From Myxococcales bacterium (GTDB lineage Bacteria > Myxococcota_A > Polyangia > Polyangiales > JADJMO01), in the NCBI GenBank assembly GCA_021783935.1, contig JAJXTK010000024.1:1-19215 (forward strand): a stretch of 19,215 bases of DNA, in the 5' to 3' direction. The notes under the pieces were generated by a model. That model made no database searches. It saw only the letters and a program-made list of their open reading frames with translations, and was not told where the DNA came from. This document shows positions 7,116-14,765 of the stretch, piece by piece (positions within the stretch are counted from its first letter, which is position 1; the number at the start of each line of letters is the position of its first letter). The translations under genes and the position numbers were made by a program.

Positions 7116-8075
7116 TCAACGGAACTTGTCGGTCGCCTTCACCAGCTCGCTCGTGATGCCTGGCTCCATCGCGCTGTGCCCGGCGTCGCCGACGATCGTG
7201 AGCTCGGCCTCGGGCCAGGCGCGGTGCAGCGCCCACGCCGACTCCATCGGGCAGACGACGTCGTAGCGCCCTTGCACGATCGCCGCTGGGATGTGGCGGA
7301 TCCGGTGCACGTCCTCGAGCAGCTGAGCGTCGCGATCGAAGAAGCCCTTGTGCACGAAGTAGTGGCACTCGATGCGCGCGAAGGCGAGCGAGAACTCGTC
7401 GCCGCCGGTCTTGGCGATGTAGCCGGCGTCGGGCAAGAGCATGCTCGTCTTGCCCTCCCACGTGCTCCACGCGCGCGCGGCCTGCTGGCGCGCCGCGGGA
7501 TCGTCGCCGGTGAGCCTGCGGTAGTAGGCGTGCAGCAGATCGCTGCGCTCGGCCTCGGGGATCGGCGCGAGGTAGCCCTCCCACGCGTCGGCGAAGAGCG
7601 CGCTCGCACCGCGCTGGTAGAACCAGTCGATCTCCTGCTTTCGCAGCAGGAAGATCCCGCGCAGCACCAGCTCAGTCACGCGCGCGGGGTGCTTCTGTGC
7701 GTACGCGAGCGCCAGCGTGCTCCCCCACGAGCCGCCGAAGACCATCCAGCGCTCGAGGCCGAGCGCCTCGCGCAGCCGCTCCATGTCGGCGACGAGGTCC
7801 CAGGTCGAGTTCTCGCGCAGCTCCGCGTGCGGCGTGCTCTTGCCGCAGCCGCGCTGGTCGAAGAGGACGATGCGATAGGCGCTCGGATCGAAGAAGCGCC
7901 GCATCTTGGGGTCGGTGCCGCCGCCGGGGCCGCCGTGGACGAAGAGCACCGGCTTGCCGTTCGGGTTGCCCGACTGCTCGTAGTAGAGCTCGTGGAGCTC
8001 GGAGACGCGCAGGCGGCCGACGTGGAAGGGCTCGATCTCCGGGTACAGCGTGCGGCGCGCCTCGGGCTCGGTCAT
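7116..8075 (-). CDS. pip: Proline iminopeptidase (peptidase family S33)
   Basis: Pip releases N-terminal proline from peptides, in the cytoplasm, with an alpha/beta-hydrolase fold. The 319-residue product has YYEQSGNPNGKPVLFVHGGPGGG with the oxyanion HGGPGGG (residues 47-53), FDQRGCGKSTPH, the nucleophile Ser116 in FGGSWGSTLALAYAQ, Asp272 in GRYDVVCP and His300 in GDAGHSA. These positions and the length are almost those of the Serratia/Xanthomonas enzymes. The cap domain has the family's Glu-containing segment (TWEGKTS). The ATG at 8075 is chosen over one three codons upstream (8084) because TTGATT, a possible -10 box, then lies 7 nt before it. No other peptidase gene is adjacent. It converges on the GcvR-like gene. 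Confidence 0.96.
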   Translation of the reverse strand: MTEPEARRTLYPEIEPFHVGRLRVSELHELYYEQSGNPNGKPVLFVHGGPGGGTDPKMRRFFDPSAYRIVLFDQRGCGKSTPHAELRENSTWDLVADMERLREALGLERWMVFGGSWGSTLALAYAQKHPARVTELVLRGIFLLRKQEIDWFYQRGASALFADAWEGYLAPIPEAERSDLLHAYYRRLTGDDPAARQQAARAWSTWEGKTSMLLPDAGYIAKTGGDEFSLAFARIECHYFVHKGFFDRDAQLLEDVHRIRHIPAAIVQGRYDVVCPMESAWALHRAWPEAELTIVGDAGHSAMEPGITSELVKATDKFR

Positions 8076-8082
8076 GCCCCGC

Positions 8083-8091
8083 AATCAAGCA
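8083..8091 (-). promoter_or_regulatory. Weak extended -10-like element before pip
   Basis: On the minus strand TGC-TTGATT ends 7 nt before the ATG at 8075. Only three of six hexamer bases match TATAAT, so alone it would carry little weight; it is listed because position and leading TGC match the elements before cinA and fmt. Confidence 0.22.
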
Positions 8092-8120
8092 GCGCGCGCG
8101 CGCGGCGGAAAGGCCGAGCG

Positions 8121-9356
8121 CTACGGCGGGCAGTTGAGCGCCGTCGCATAGACCTGCATCGGCGCGGCCGTCGGTTCGGCCATGTAGACGACGACCGCTC
8201 CGTTCGACGTCGCGATGAGGCGCGGGCTCGATCCGGCGAAGAACTGGCTCACGAGCAGGCGATCCGCGCGCGGCGTGCCGTCGCGCTCGAGCGGCTGGAC
8301 GTAGAGGCGCTGCGCGTGGGTCGCGTCCCCCTCCATCCACGCGACGAGCACGTCGCCGTTGGCGGTGCCGAGCCCGACCCCGCCGTCGCGGAAGGCCTGC
8401 GCGCTCACGAGGTGCGCGGGGTCGAAGCTGGCGGTGGTGCGATCGAGCGTCGCGAAGCGGACGCTGGCGCTCGACGCGCCGCTCGGGCCGTCGACCCACA
8501 CCACGTGCGCGGCCTTGCCGTCGTCGCTCGGTGCGAGGCGGATCCATCGCCCCTTGCCCTCGATCGTCGGGCCGTCGATCGCGCGGCCGCCGATCCCGCT
8601 GCCGACGATCTGCGCGGGGGTCCTCCCCTCGGCGATCCAGGCCGCGATCGTCGCGCCGTCGGGCGCGCCCACGACCGCGAACCAGTACGCCTTGTCGGCC
8701 AGCGGCGTGACCGGCGCTCCCACGCTGCGCACGCCCGCCTCATACGTGGCGATGACGTGCGTCCAGCCCGGCGATAGATCGCCCTCGACCCAGCGATAGC
8801 CGCGCGGCGTCGCGTGCAGGCCGCTGCAGTACTCCTTCGAGACGACGGTCACCGGCCCGGGCGCCGAGCTGCCCGCATCGAGCTCGGCGAAGCGGCACAG
8901 ATCGCGCGAATCCCACGCCATCGCCGCGCGGCGCCCGAAGCCGTCGGCGAGCGAGAGACCGCCGATCGACAGCCCGTCGGGGCGGCCGCCGAAGACCGCG
9001 ATCGGCGCGCCCGCGAGCGTCCCGTCGGCGCGGAGCGGCGTCGCGACCCAGCTCCGATCGGTCGCTGGATCGTCGGAGGACATCGTGCCGACGAGCGCCC
9101 CGCCCTCGACGTGGATCGCCGAGGTGACCTGGTGATCGTCAGGGGGCTGGGTGAGCTGGGTCGTGGGGCCGAGGCTCCACTTGCAGGTGCCGCTCGGCGC
9201 TATCGCGCTCGAGCCGTCGGCGCCGTCGGGCGCGTGCGCGTCGCGACCGCCGTCGAGTCGGCCGTACGCGCCATCGGCGAAGAGCACGTCGGTGCGCGAG
9301 CCGCACGACGTCGAAACGAGCGAGAGCGCGAGGGCTCCGGCGCGCCGCAGGGACAT
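8121..9356 (-). CDS. Putative outer-membrane lipoprotein with beta-propeller-like repeats
   Basis: The 411-residue product starts with a short lipoprotein-type signal peptide; Cys18 in SLVSTSCGSRTD is the likely lipidated residue, although the lipobox (STSC) is not canonical. A short Asp/Gly linker follows (FADGAYGRLDGGRDAHAPDG). The rest is beta-rich with loosely repeated phrases such as GDVLVAWMEG, AHVVWVDG, ATIAAWIAEG and QPLERDGTPR, which suggests a beta-propeller or similar repeat fold seen in myxobacterial surface proteins. Four Cys lie in the mature part. I cannot assign a function. The start at 9356 is chosen because the signal peptide begins there; the longer in-frame extension to 9416 adds charged sequence. 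A GCTA-type -10-like element lies 6 nt upstream. The gene is 45 bp upstream of pip on the same strand and is divergent from fabH. Confidence 0.75.
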   Translation of the reverse strand: MSLRRAGALALSLVSTSCGSRTDVLFADGAYGRLDGGRDAHAPDGADGSSAIAPSGTCKWSLGPTTQLTQPPDDHQVTSAIHVEGGALVGTMSSDDPATDRSWVATPLRADGTLAGAPIAVFGGRPDGLSIGGLSLADGFGRRAAMAWDSRDLCRFAELDAGSSAPGPVTVVSKEYCSGLHATPRGYRWVEGDLSPGWTHVIATYEAGVRSVGAPVTPLADKAYWFAVVGAPDGATIAAWIAEGRTPAQIVGSGIGGRAIDGPTIEGKGRWIRLAPSDDGKAAHVVWVDGPSGASSASVRFATLDRTTASFDPAHLVSAQAFRDGGVGLGTANGDVLVAWMEGDATHAQRLYVQPLERDGTPRADRLLVSQFFAGSSPRLIATSNGAVVVYMAEPTAAPMQVYATALNCPP

Positions 9357-9362
9357 GCGCGG

Positions 9363-9371
9363 CGGGTAGCA
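9363..9371 (-). promoter_or_regulatory. Possible -10-like element before the 9356 lipoprotein gene
   Basis: The minus strand reads TGC-TACCCG, ending 6 nt before the start codon at 9356. Only the first two hexamer bases match TATAAT. It is weak alone but shares the GCTA core and spacing seen before cinA, fmt and tyrS. Confidence 0.22.
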
Positions 9372-9487
9372 CGCGCCCCGGTGGGCGTCGCGTCGCGTCG
9401 CGTCGAGGTCGCACACTTCTTGACGCGTCGGGGCTTGCGCGCCCGCACGCGTACGCGCGAAGTGCGCAGCCCAAAACGAGGGATTTC

Positions 9488-10486
9488 ATGATGCGAGCCG
9501 CGATCACCGGAGCCGGTCACTACCTCCCGTCGAAGGTCGTCACCAACGACGACCTCGCCCGGCTCATGACGACGAGCGACGAGTGGATCCAGCAGCGCAC
9601 CGGCATCAAGGAGCGCCGCTTCATCGAGCACGACGGCATCGGCGCGAGCGACCTCGCGGTGCCCGCCGCGAAGATGGCGCTCGACCAGGCTGGGCTCGCG
9701 CCGGTCGACGTCGACGCGATCATCTTCGCGACGCTCTCGCCCGACGTGAACTTCCCGGGCTCCGCGGTCTTCCTCCAGCACAAGCTCGGCTGCCGGCAGA
9801 TCTGCGCCCTCGACGTGCGCAACCAGTGCAGCGGCTTCCTCTACTCGCTCTCGATCGCCGACGCCTGGATCCGCGCCGGCGTCTACCGCAACGTGCTCAT
9901 CGTCGGCGCGGAGGTGCACTCGACCGGCATCGAGCTGAACGAGCGCGGGCGCGACGTCGCGGTGCTCTTCGGCGACGGGGCAGGGGCCGTGGTCGTGCAG
10001 CCGAGCGACGACGACGCGCGCGGCATCCTCGACGTCGAGCTGCACGCCGACGGCGTCGGCGCGCGCGAGCTGTGGCTCGAGGCGCCGGCGTCGATGTACG
10101 TCCCGCGCTTGACCCAGGCGATGCTCGACGAGGGGCGCCACTACCCGAAGATGAACGGCAAGGCCGTCTTCCGTTGGGCGGTCGACAAGATGCCCGAGGT
10201 GGCCGCCGCGAGCCTCGCGCGGCTCGGCATGACCTCGCAGGACGTCGACCTGTTCGTCCCGCACCAGGCGAACATGCGCATCAACCAGCTCGTCGCGATG
10301 AAGCTGAACATCCCGCAGGAGAAGCTCGTGCACAACATCGACCGCTACGGGAACACCACGGCGGCGACGATCCCGATCGGCCTCTCGGAGTCGTGGAAGG
10401 AGGGGCGGATCGCGAAGGGGACGCGCGTGCTCATGGCCGCCTTCGGCGCCGGCTTCACCTGGGCGAGCGCGGTGGTGAGGTTCTGA
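9488..10486 (+). CDS. fabH: 3-oxoacyl-ACP synthase III (KAS III family)
   Basis: KAS III condenses acetyl-CoA or a branched starter acyl-CoA with malonyl-ACP to begin fatty-acid synthesis. The 332-residue product has the complete catalytic triad: Cys114 in VRNQCSGFLYSL, His259 in VPHQANMRIN, and Asn289 in DRYGNTTAATIP. It also has the N-terminal ITGAGHYLPSKVVTN block, TGIKERR, and FGDGAGAVVV. The residues around Cys (RNQCSGF instead of the common NAACSGF) point to a subfamily distinct from E. coli FabH, so the starter unit could differ. The segment at about residues 195-225 (LWLEAPASMYVPR) is the usual family insert. No fabD, fabG or acpP is adjacent. GAGGGA at 9478-9483 is a good Shine-Dalgarno; its spacing is 4 nt to ATG 9488 and 7 nt to ATG 9491, so the second Met may be the real start. 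Confidence 0.93.
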   Translation: MMRAAITGAGHYLPSKVVTNDDLARLMTTSDEWIQQRTGIKERRFIEHDGIGASDLAVPAAKMALDQAGLAPVDVDAIIFATLSPDVNFPGSAVFLQHKLGCRQICALDVRNQCSGFLYSLSIADAWIRAGVYRNVLIVGAEVHSTGIELNERGRDVAVLFGDGAGAVVVQPSDDDARGILDVELHADGVGARELWLEAPASMYVPRLTQAMLDEGRHYPKMNGKAVFRWAVDKMPEVAAASLARLGMTSQDVDLFVPHQANMRINQLVAMKLNIPQEKLVHNIDRYGNTTAATIPIGLSESWKEGRIAKGTRVLMAAFGAGFTWASAVVRF

Positions 10487-10885
10487 GCGGGCGGCGCGCG
10501 CGGCGTCGTGCCATCGACGCAGCCGAGCGTCGGCCCTCCGTGTCGCGCTCTGCGTGCCTCGCGCTGAGGACCGGCGTCGCATGCTCGTCCAGACGCCTCA
10601 CGTGCCTGCGCTGTTCGCGTTGGCAGGCCTCTCGGTGGGCAGCCCCGGACGTGCGTCGGGCACGATGAGGAGCTCGGAGGCGTGTCTGACGAGCGCGACG
10701 ATTGCCCTAGCGTGCCGAGCCTCGGCGACGCGGGAGGCGCGGGCGAGGTCGGTCTCTTCGCGCGCGGCGCGAAGGCGCGCGTGACCGCGACGGACGGCCT
10801 GAAGGGTCAGTGAAGGCAGCAGAGGGCGCGGCGATGGGAGGTGCGGCTGGAGCCGGAGCCTCGGCCGCCGCCTGCGCGTCGCCGT
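10487..10885. other. 399-bp gap between fabH and the Rpn-like gene, no supported gene
   Basis: No ORF here has a family signature or a credible start. The most protein-like stretch is on the minus strand, ending at a TGA at 10598-10600. It encodes a helical-looking peptide including EETDLARASRVAEA and ARAIVALVRHASELLIV, but no ATG, GTG or TTG lies at a sensible place upstream. It could be the remnant of a gene or a chance open frame at high GC. I see no strong hairpin after the fabH stop, no tRNA and no repeat. Confidence 0.4.
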
Positions 10886-11767
10886 TCAGCCGATCAATTC
10901 CGCGACCGTCGTCACCGCGGCGGCGCGCCGCACCCACGCGCGCAGCGTCTCGAGGGTCGGCTCGCTCAGGATGCGCGTGCGCTCCTCTTCGCTCGGCATG
11001 ATGCCGCGCGCCTCGAGGAAGGCGATCACGCTGGCGGCCGTCGCGGCGCGCTGCCCCTCGTCGAGGCCGCGCTCGATCCCCTTCTCGATCCCCTCTTCGA
11101 GCCCCTGCTCGTAGCCGTAGTCGACGAGGTCCTCGATGATGACCGGCTGCATGTCGGCTCTTTCCATGGCGCGCACGAGGTCAGGGTAGCGCCCGCACGA
11201 GGTCGCGACCACCGCGGCCATGAGCGCTTCGCGTGGGCTCGCGCCGGCGCGCGCGAGCGCCGAGACCACGCGGTCACACAACTGCTCGAGGGTGAGCTCG
11301 CCGAGCCGGGCGGCGGGGGCGAAGCAGGCCGTCTGGGGCGAGGCGAGCAAGAGCTCGGCGGGGAGCTCCGCGATGACGATCGGCGTGTGCGCGATCGTGA
11401 CGTTGCCGCGGCGGATGGTGGTCTCGCGCTGCGCGGGCGACGGCGTGCGCAGCCAGATGACGCACGTCTCGACGCGCCGCTCGGGGTGTCGGAGCGTGAG
11501 GGCCAGGTGGTAGCCGAAGACGCGATCGGAGAAGCCCGGGTCTCGGTAGCCCTGACACTCGACGTGCAAGAGCGCGGGCTCGCCGACGCGGGCGACGAAG
11601 TCGGCCTCTCGCGGGTGGGGGGGCAAGTCGAGGTTCGGGTCGTCGAGGGCGACGATCTCGTCGTCGGTCACGTCGAGCAGCTGCGGGGCGAGCGCGCGCA
11701 AGAGCGCGACGAGCGAGCCGGGCGAAGCGCGCGCGAGGGCGCGGAAGGCGCGATCGGTGGAGGCCAT
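10886..11767 (-). CDS. Rpn/PD-(D/E)XK nuclease family protein
   Basis: The 293-residue product resembles the Rpn (recombination-promoting nuclease / transposase_31-like) and related cyanobacterial or myxobacterial PD-(D/E)XK proteins. The nuclease core is near the N-terminus: Asp56 in READFVARV followed by Glu70-x-Gln72 in LLHVECQGYRD, i.e. D...ExQ, the form typical of Rpn proteins. Next comes GFSDRVFGYHLAL, a helix that usually follows the active site. The C-terminal part has the characteristic Glu/Gly repeats (EQGLEEGIEKGIERGLDEG) seen in this family. Rpn proteins stimulate RecA-independent recombination in E. coli; a role here is unknown. The start at 11767 is preferred; an in-frame GTG at 11785 would add six residues. 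No inverted repeats or transposase partner are visible, so it is not a complete mobile element. It follows a lipoprotein gene across a GC-rich hairpin. Confidence 0.75.
   Translation of the reverse strand: MASTDRAFRALARASPGSLVALLRALAPQLLDVTDDEIVALDDPNLDLPPHPREADFVARVGEPALLHVECQGYRDPGFSDRVFGYHLALTLRHPERRVETCVIWLRTPSPAQRETTIRRGNVTIAHTPIVIAELPAELLLASPQTACFAPAARLGELTLEQLCDRVVSALARAGASPREALMAAVVATSCGRYPDLVRAMERADMQPVIIEDLVDYGYEQGLEEGIEKGIERGLDEGQRAATAASVIAFLEARGIMPSEEERTRILSEPTLETLRAWVRRAAAVTTVAELIG
11060..11119 (-). repeat. In-frame 12-bp tandem repeat in the Rpn-like gene (5 imperfect units)
   Basis: Five consecutive 12-bp units lie at 11060, 11072, 11084, 11096 and 11108. On the plus strand units two and three are CTCGATCCCCTT and CTCGATCCCCTC, one base apart; the others diverge more. 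Each unit encodes four residues of the type G-[IL]-E-[KER], giving the Glu/Gly-rich helix. Because units are multiples of three, gain or loss of units keeps the frame. Confidence 0.7.
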
Positions 11768-11837
11768 GGCGCGGGGGCTTCGCACGCGGCGTGCCGGCGA
11801 AGAGCGAGGAGAATTCGCCTGAATTCCCGGCCTCGCG

Positions 11838-11864
11838 CGCCGGCGGTGCCGGCGGCCGCCGGCG
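11838..11864. terminator. GC-rich hairpin downstream of the 11877-12494 lipoprotein gene
   Basis: CGCCGGCGG (11838-11846) pairs with CCGCCGGCG (11856-11864) across a 9-nt loop. It lies 12 bp past the stop of the minus-strand lipoprotein gene and upstream of the Rpn-like start. An extra GCCGGCGG copy occupies most of the loop, so alternative pairings exist. No T-tract follows; the terminator role is inferred from position. Confidence 0.4.
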
Positions 11865-11876
11865 GAGCGTCGCTGC

Positions 11877-12494
11877 TCACTTCGTCGACTTGAGCCCCTC
11901 CGCCCCCAAGTCCTGCGGCATCCCGAACGACCGCAGCGTCGCCGTCGTCGACGCCATCGACCCCTGCTCCGTCATCGCGGACGCGGCGATGAGCACCGGC
12001 CCGACTTCAGGGCAGAAGGTTCGCTCGATTGTCGATCCGTCCGGGAATCGCTCGCGCGTTCTCGCGCAGCCGTCGAACGACCCCGCGTCCACCGTCACGT
12101 GCGCGTCGACCTCCACCACCTCGACGTTCGCCCCCTCCGCCGCCGGCCACTTGTCGCCGAGCCTCGGCGGCGTCTTCAGCAAGTAGCCGCCCGCCGGCTC
12201 GCGCACGATGCCGTCGGGCGCCACGCGCAGAGTCGTCGCGTCGCTGCCCGTGCGCAGCGTCACTGTGTCGCCGCTCGCCGCTGCGACCTTGGCGATCGAC
12301 ATCATCCCCTGATCGAGCTCGCTGTCGCGCACGGTGAACACCCACTGCATCCCCGCGTCGAGCGGGTACCAGTGCAGCGCACCCGAGTGCTGCGCCTGCG
12401 CCCCGGGGCTCTGCGCGCCGCGTCCGCCGCCGCATGCGCCGGCGAGCAAGAGGCCCACCATCGACGTCGCCCTCGCGAGGCCTCTCGCCTTCAC
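11877..12494 (-). CDS. Putative lipoprotein, unknown function
   Basis: The 205-residue product begins VKARGLARATSMVGLLLAGAC; Cys21 is the likely lipidated residue (lipobox AGAC, slightly off canonical). After a short Gly/Gln/Ala linker it carries HWYPLDAGMQWVFTVRD, the 'YfPL..G..W.Y' opening of a beta-rich domain frequent in myxobacterial and planctomycete secreted proteins, and later a block with CARTRERFPDG and FCPEVGPV, matching the 'PGvGpV' end of that domain. Function is unknown. The GTG start at 12494 is set by a 4-base GTGA overlap with the stop of the upstream gene (12491-12493) and by the signal peptide that follows; the frame is open far upstream but only as Arg-rich shadow sequence. 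Translational coupling with the preceding lipoprotein gene suggests a joint role. Confidence 0.75.
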   Translation of the reverse strand: MKARGLARATSMVGLLLAGACGGGRGAQSPGAQAQHSGALHWYPLDAGMQWVFTVRDSELDQGMMSIAKVAAASGDTVTLRTGSDATTLRVAPDGIVREPAGGYLLKTPPRLGDKWPAAEGANVEVVEVDAHVTVDAGSFDGCARTRERFPDGSTIERTFCPEVGPVLIAASAMTEQGSMASTTATLRSFGMPQDLGAEGLKSTK

Positions 12495-13480
12495 CTCGTC
12501 ACCTCCGTGATCTCGGCCGAAATAAGCGTGTGCAGGCGCTCCGCGAAGCGCGCGGCGTCGAGCTCCGCGCGCACCTCCACCGTCGTGGGGCTCGACGCGT
12601 AGTCGACCTTCGCCGCGCCGAGATCGAGCGCGCGGCCGAGCTCGCCGGCCACCACGCGCGCCACGATCGCGCGCGCCTCCTTCTCGAGCAGCGGCGCGTC
12701 GGCGCCCCAGTGCCCCTCGACGTGGGCGCGGATCGCGAGGCGCCCCTGAGGCAGCGGCTCGGCCGCGATCGCCGCGCCGTCGCACTCCTCGGCGAGCGCG
12801 GGGGCGGGGCCCGCGTCGGCCTTGGAGGCGAGATCGGCGAGCGGGCAGCGCGCGAGCAGCGCGATGGGCGCCTGGCCGATCCACCGCAACAGCGGCGCGT
12901 ACGGCGACGTCTGGGCCAGGGCGCGCGCCTTCGGCAGCTTGCCGCCCGCGAGCGCGATCGACACCTCGACCGGCCCGAAGCGCCCCGCCTCGCCCGCGAT
13001 CACGTCGCCGCCGGGCAGGTACATCACCGCGGCCGACGCGCGCTCGCCCGACGGCAGCGAGCCGAACGCGCGCACCACGTCGGGGCGTGTGGGGCTGCGG
13101 CCGCTCGGCTGCATCGCGCGGCGCTCGAAGGCGGCGATCGCCCCCTCCGGCGAGCTGCCGGCCGGCAGGCGCGCGGCGTAGAAGCCGACCTCCGCGAAGC
13201 GCGCGTAGATCGCCTCATCGGACGCGCGCAGATCGAAGCCGAGCAAGCTCGCGAGCCGATCGAGGCCGTCGCGGGGCACGACGGTGCCGATCGGACCGCC
13301 TAGCGCCCCCGCGAAGAGCTCCTTGGGCCGCGCCAACGCCGCCCAGCGCGCGCCCGGCCCCTGGGTGATCCCCGCGAGCGTGGGCGCCTCGAGGGCGGGC
13401 ATGGTCGGCTTGGCGACGCTCGCGGGCTTCGGACCGCCGCAAGCGACGAGCGTGAGCGCGAGGAGGGGGAGGGGGCGCAT
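12491..13480 (-). CDS. Putative lipoprotein, unknown function
   Basis: The 329-residue product has a standard lipoprotein signal: MRPLPLLALTLVACGG, with Cys14 in lipobox LVAC. A Pro/Ala linker follows. The mature part is Ala-rich, mixed alpha/beta, without transmembrane segments. I recognise no domain. Visible phrases include EVGFYAARLPAGSSPEGAI, RPDVVRAFGSLPSGERAS and AAVMYLPGGDVIAG, and a C-terminal stretch VEVRAELDAARFAERLHTLI. This distribution of short beta strands and helices resembles the large group of myxobacterial proteins with two related alpha/beta halves, but that is only an impression. The gene begins 33 bp after the tyrS stop on the same strand, so it may be co-transcribed with tyrS, and its stop overlaps the GTG of the next lipoprotein gene. 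No clear Shine-Dalgarno precedes the ATG at 13480. Confidence 0.75.
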   Translation of the reverse strand: MRPLPLLALTLVACGGPKPASVAKPTMPALEAPTLAGITQGPGARWAALARPKELFAGALGGPIGTVVPRDGLDRLASLLGFDLRASDEAIYARFAEVGFYAARLPAGSSPEGAIAAFERRAMQPSGRSPTRPDVVRAFGSLPSGERASAAVMYLPGGDVIAGEAGRFGPVEVSIALAGGKLPKARALAQTSPYAPLLRWIGQAPIALLARCPLADLASKADAGPAPALAEECDGAAIAAEPLPQGRLAIRAHVEGHWGADAPLLEKEARAIVARVVAGELGRALDLGAAKVDYASSPTTVEVRAELDAARFAERLHTLISAEITEVTR

Positions 13481-13513
13481 GTTCGTCGGCGTCGGGGGCG
13501 CGACGCGAGAGGG

Positions 13514-14758
13514 CTACGAGCCGACCTGGATGCGCGCGAACTTGCGGTTCTTCGAGCCGACTCGCACCAAGAACGTACCCCCCTTGGCGAGCGCGCGCTT
13601 CGGGTTGCTCTCGCGCGCGCCGTCGACCTCGACGCCCCCTTGCTCGACCATGCGGCGCCCTTCGCTCGTCGTGGTCACGAGCTTCGCCTCGGCGAGCGCC
13701 TTCGGCAGCCACAGCTCGGCGCCGTCGCAAGCGACGACGACCAGCGGCACGTCGTCGGGGGTGGCGTCGGCCTCGAACTTCAGGTCCCACGCCTTTCGCG
13801 CGCGCTGGCCCTCGGCCTCGCCGTGGTAGCGACCGACGATCTCGTCGGCGAAGAGCTTCTTGGCCTCCTTCGGATTTCGCCCCTGGGCGACCTCGGCGCG
13901 CAGCGCGGCGATCTCCTGCGTGCTCTTGGTCGAGAGCAGCTCGAAGTAGCGCCAGATGACGCCGTCGTCGACGAGCATCAGCTTGCGGTACTGCTCGTCG
14001 GCCGCCTCGTCGATGCCGACGTAGTTGTCGGCGCTCTTGCTCATCTTGTCGCCGACGACCTTGCCCTGCGCGTCGAGCTTCGCGTTGATCCCCTCGAGCA
14101 GCGGCACCGTCATCACGATCTGCCCGCGCTTGCCGTACTGCGGCATCAGATCGCGGCCGACCAGGAGGTTGAAGAGCTGGTCGGTGCCCCCGAGCTCGAC
14201 GTCCGACTCGATGGCGACCGAGTCGTATCCCTGCAAGAGCGGGTAGAGGAACTCGTGCTGGTGAATCGGGCGCTCCTCTTCGAAGCGCTGGCGGAAGTCC
14301 TTGCGCTCGAGCATTCTCGAGACGGTGCTCTTGGCCATCAGCCGCACCAGGTCCAGCGGCGAGAGCTTGCCGAGCCACTCGGAGTTGTAGCGAATCTCCG
14401 TCTTGTGCTCGTCGAGGATCTTCTTCGCCTGATCGAAGTACGTCCTCGCGGCGGCGCGGACCTCCTCCTCCGACAGCGGCGGGCGCGCCTTGTTCTTGCC
14501 CGTGGGGTCGCCGACCATCGCGGTGAAGTCGCCGATCAAGAAGAGCACGTGGTGCCCGAAGTCCTGGAACTGCCGCATCTTCTGCATCAGCACGGTGTGG
14601 CCGAGGTGCAGATCGGGGCGCGTCGGATCGAAGCCCGCCTTGATGCGCAGCGGCTTGCCGGTCTTCGCCGACTCGGCGAGCCGCGCCTCGAGCTCGCTGC
14701 GCACGTGCAGGTCCACGATGCCGCGCGTGAGCTCGGCGATTTGCATGGCGAGGTCCAT
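13514..14758 (-). CDS. tyrS: Tyrosyl-tRNA synthetase (KMSKS / TyrZ-like subtype)
   Basis: TyrS activates tyrosine with ATP and charges tRNA(Tyr). The 414-residue product has the class I signatures: the HIGH box as HLGH at residues 51-54 (FDPTRPDLHLGHT) and KMSKS at residues 238-242 (GDKMSKSADN). The tyrosine-pocket segment is seen in QGYDSVAIESDVELGGTDQLFN. The C-terminal S4 RNA-binding domain is recognisable around residues 350-410 (GRRMVEQGGVEVDG, then GGTFLVRVGSKNRKFARI). The KMSKS rather than KFGKT loop places it with the TyrZ-like group. The ATG at 14758 is favoured over 14746 (four codons in) only weakly; both precede the first helix. A TAGAAC -10-like box lies 7 nt before 14758. The ihfB gene lies 77 bp upstream on the same strand. 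Confidence 0.97.
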   Translation of the reverse strand: MDLAMQIAELTRGIVDLHVRSELEARLAESAKTGKPLRIKAGFDPTRPDLHLGHTVLMQKMRQFQDFGHHVLFLIGDFTAMVGDPTGKNKARPPLSEEEVRAAARTYFDQAKKILDEHKTEIRYNSEWLGKLSPLDLVRLMAKSTVSRMLERKDFRQRFEEERPIHQHEFLYPLLQGYDSVAIESDVELGGTDQLFNLLVGRDLMPQYGKRGQIVMTVPLLEGINAKLDAQGKVVGDKMSKSADNYVGIDEAADEQYRKLMLVDDGVIWRYFELLSTKSTQEIAALRAEVAQGRNPKEAKKLFADEIVGRYHGEAEGQRARKAWDLKFEADATPDDVPLVVVACDGAELWLPKALAEAKLVTTTSEGRRMVEQGGVEVDGARESNPKRALAKGGTFLVRVGSKNRKFARIQVGS

Positions 14759-14765
14759 GGCCGGC

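Noticed and set aside
5621..7156. 511-codon plus-strand open frame
   Set aside because: It is an out-of-frame and antisense shadow of the HAD and ACT genes with low-complexity Arg/Ala sequence.
7176..8777. 533-codon plus-strand open frame across pip and the following lipoprotein gene
   Set aside because: It is antisense to two well-supported genes, is rich in Arg, Ala and His without any domain, and arises from the lack of stop codons in GC-rich DNA.
9200..10582. 460-codon minus-strand open frame across fabH
   Set aside because: It is antisense to fabH, which has a full catalytic triad, and shows no domain.
11811..11826. Paired GAATTC palindromes (GAATTCGCCTGAATTC)
   Set aside because: Two six-base palindromes 4 bp apart are likely by chance in a short spacer, with no other operator-like symmetry around them.
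10886..11876. Rpn-like gene as part of an insertion sequence
   Set aside because: I find no terminal inverted repeats, target-site duplication or transposase partner; the nearby hairpin fits a terminator of the upstream gene.
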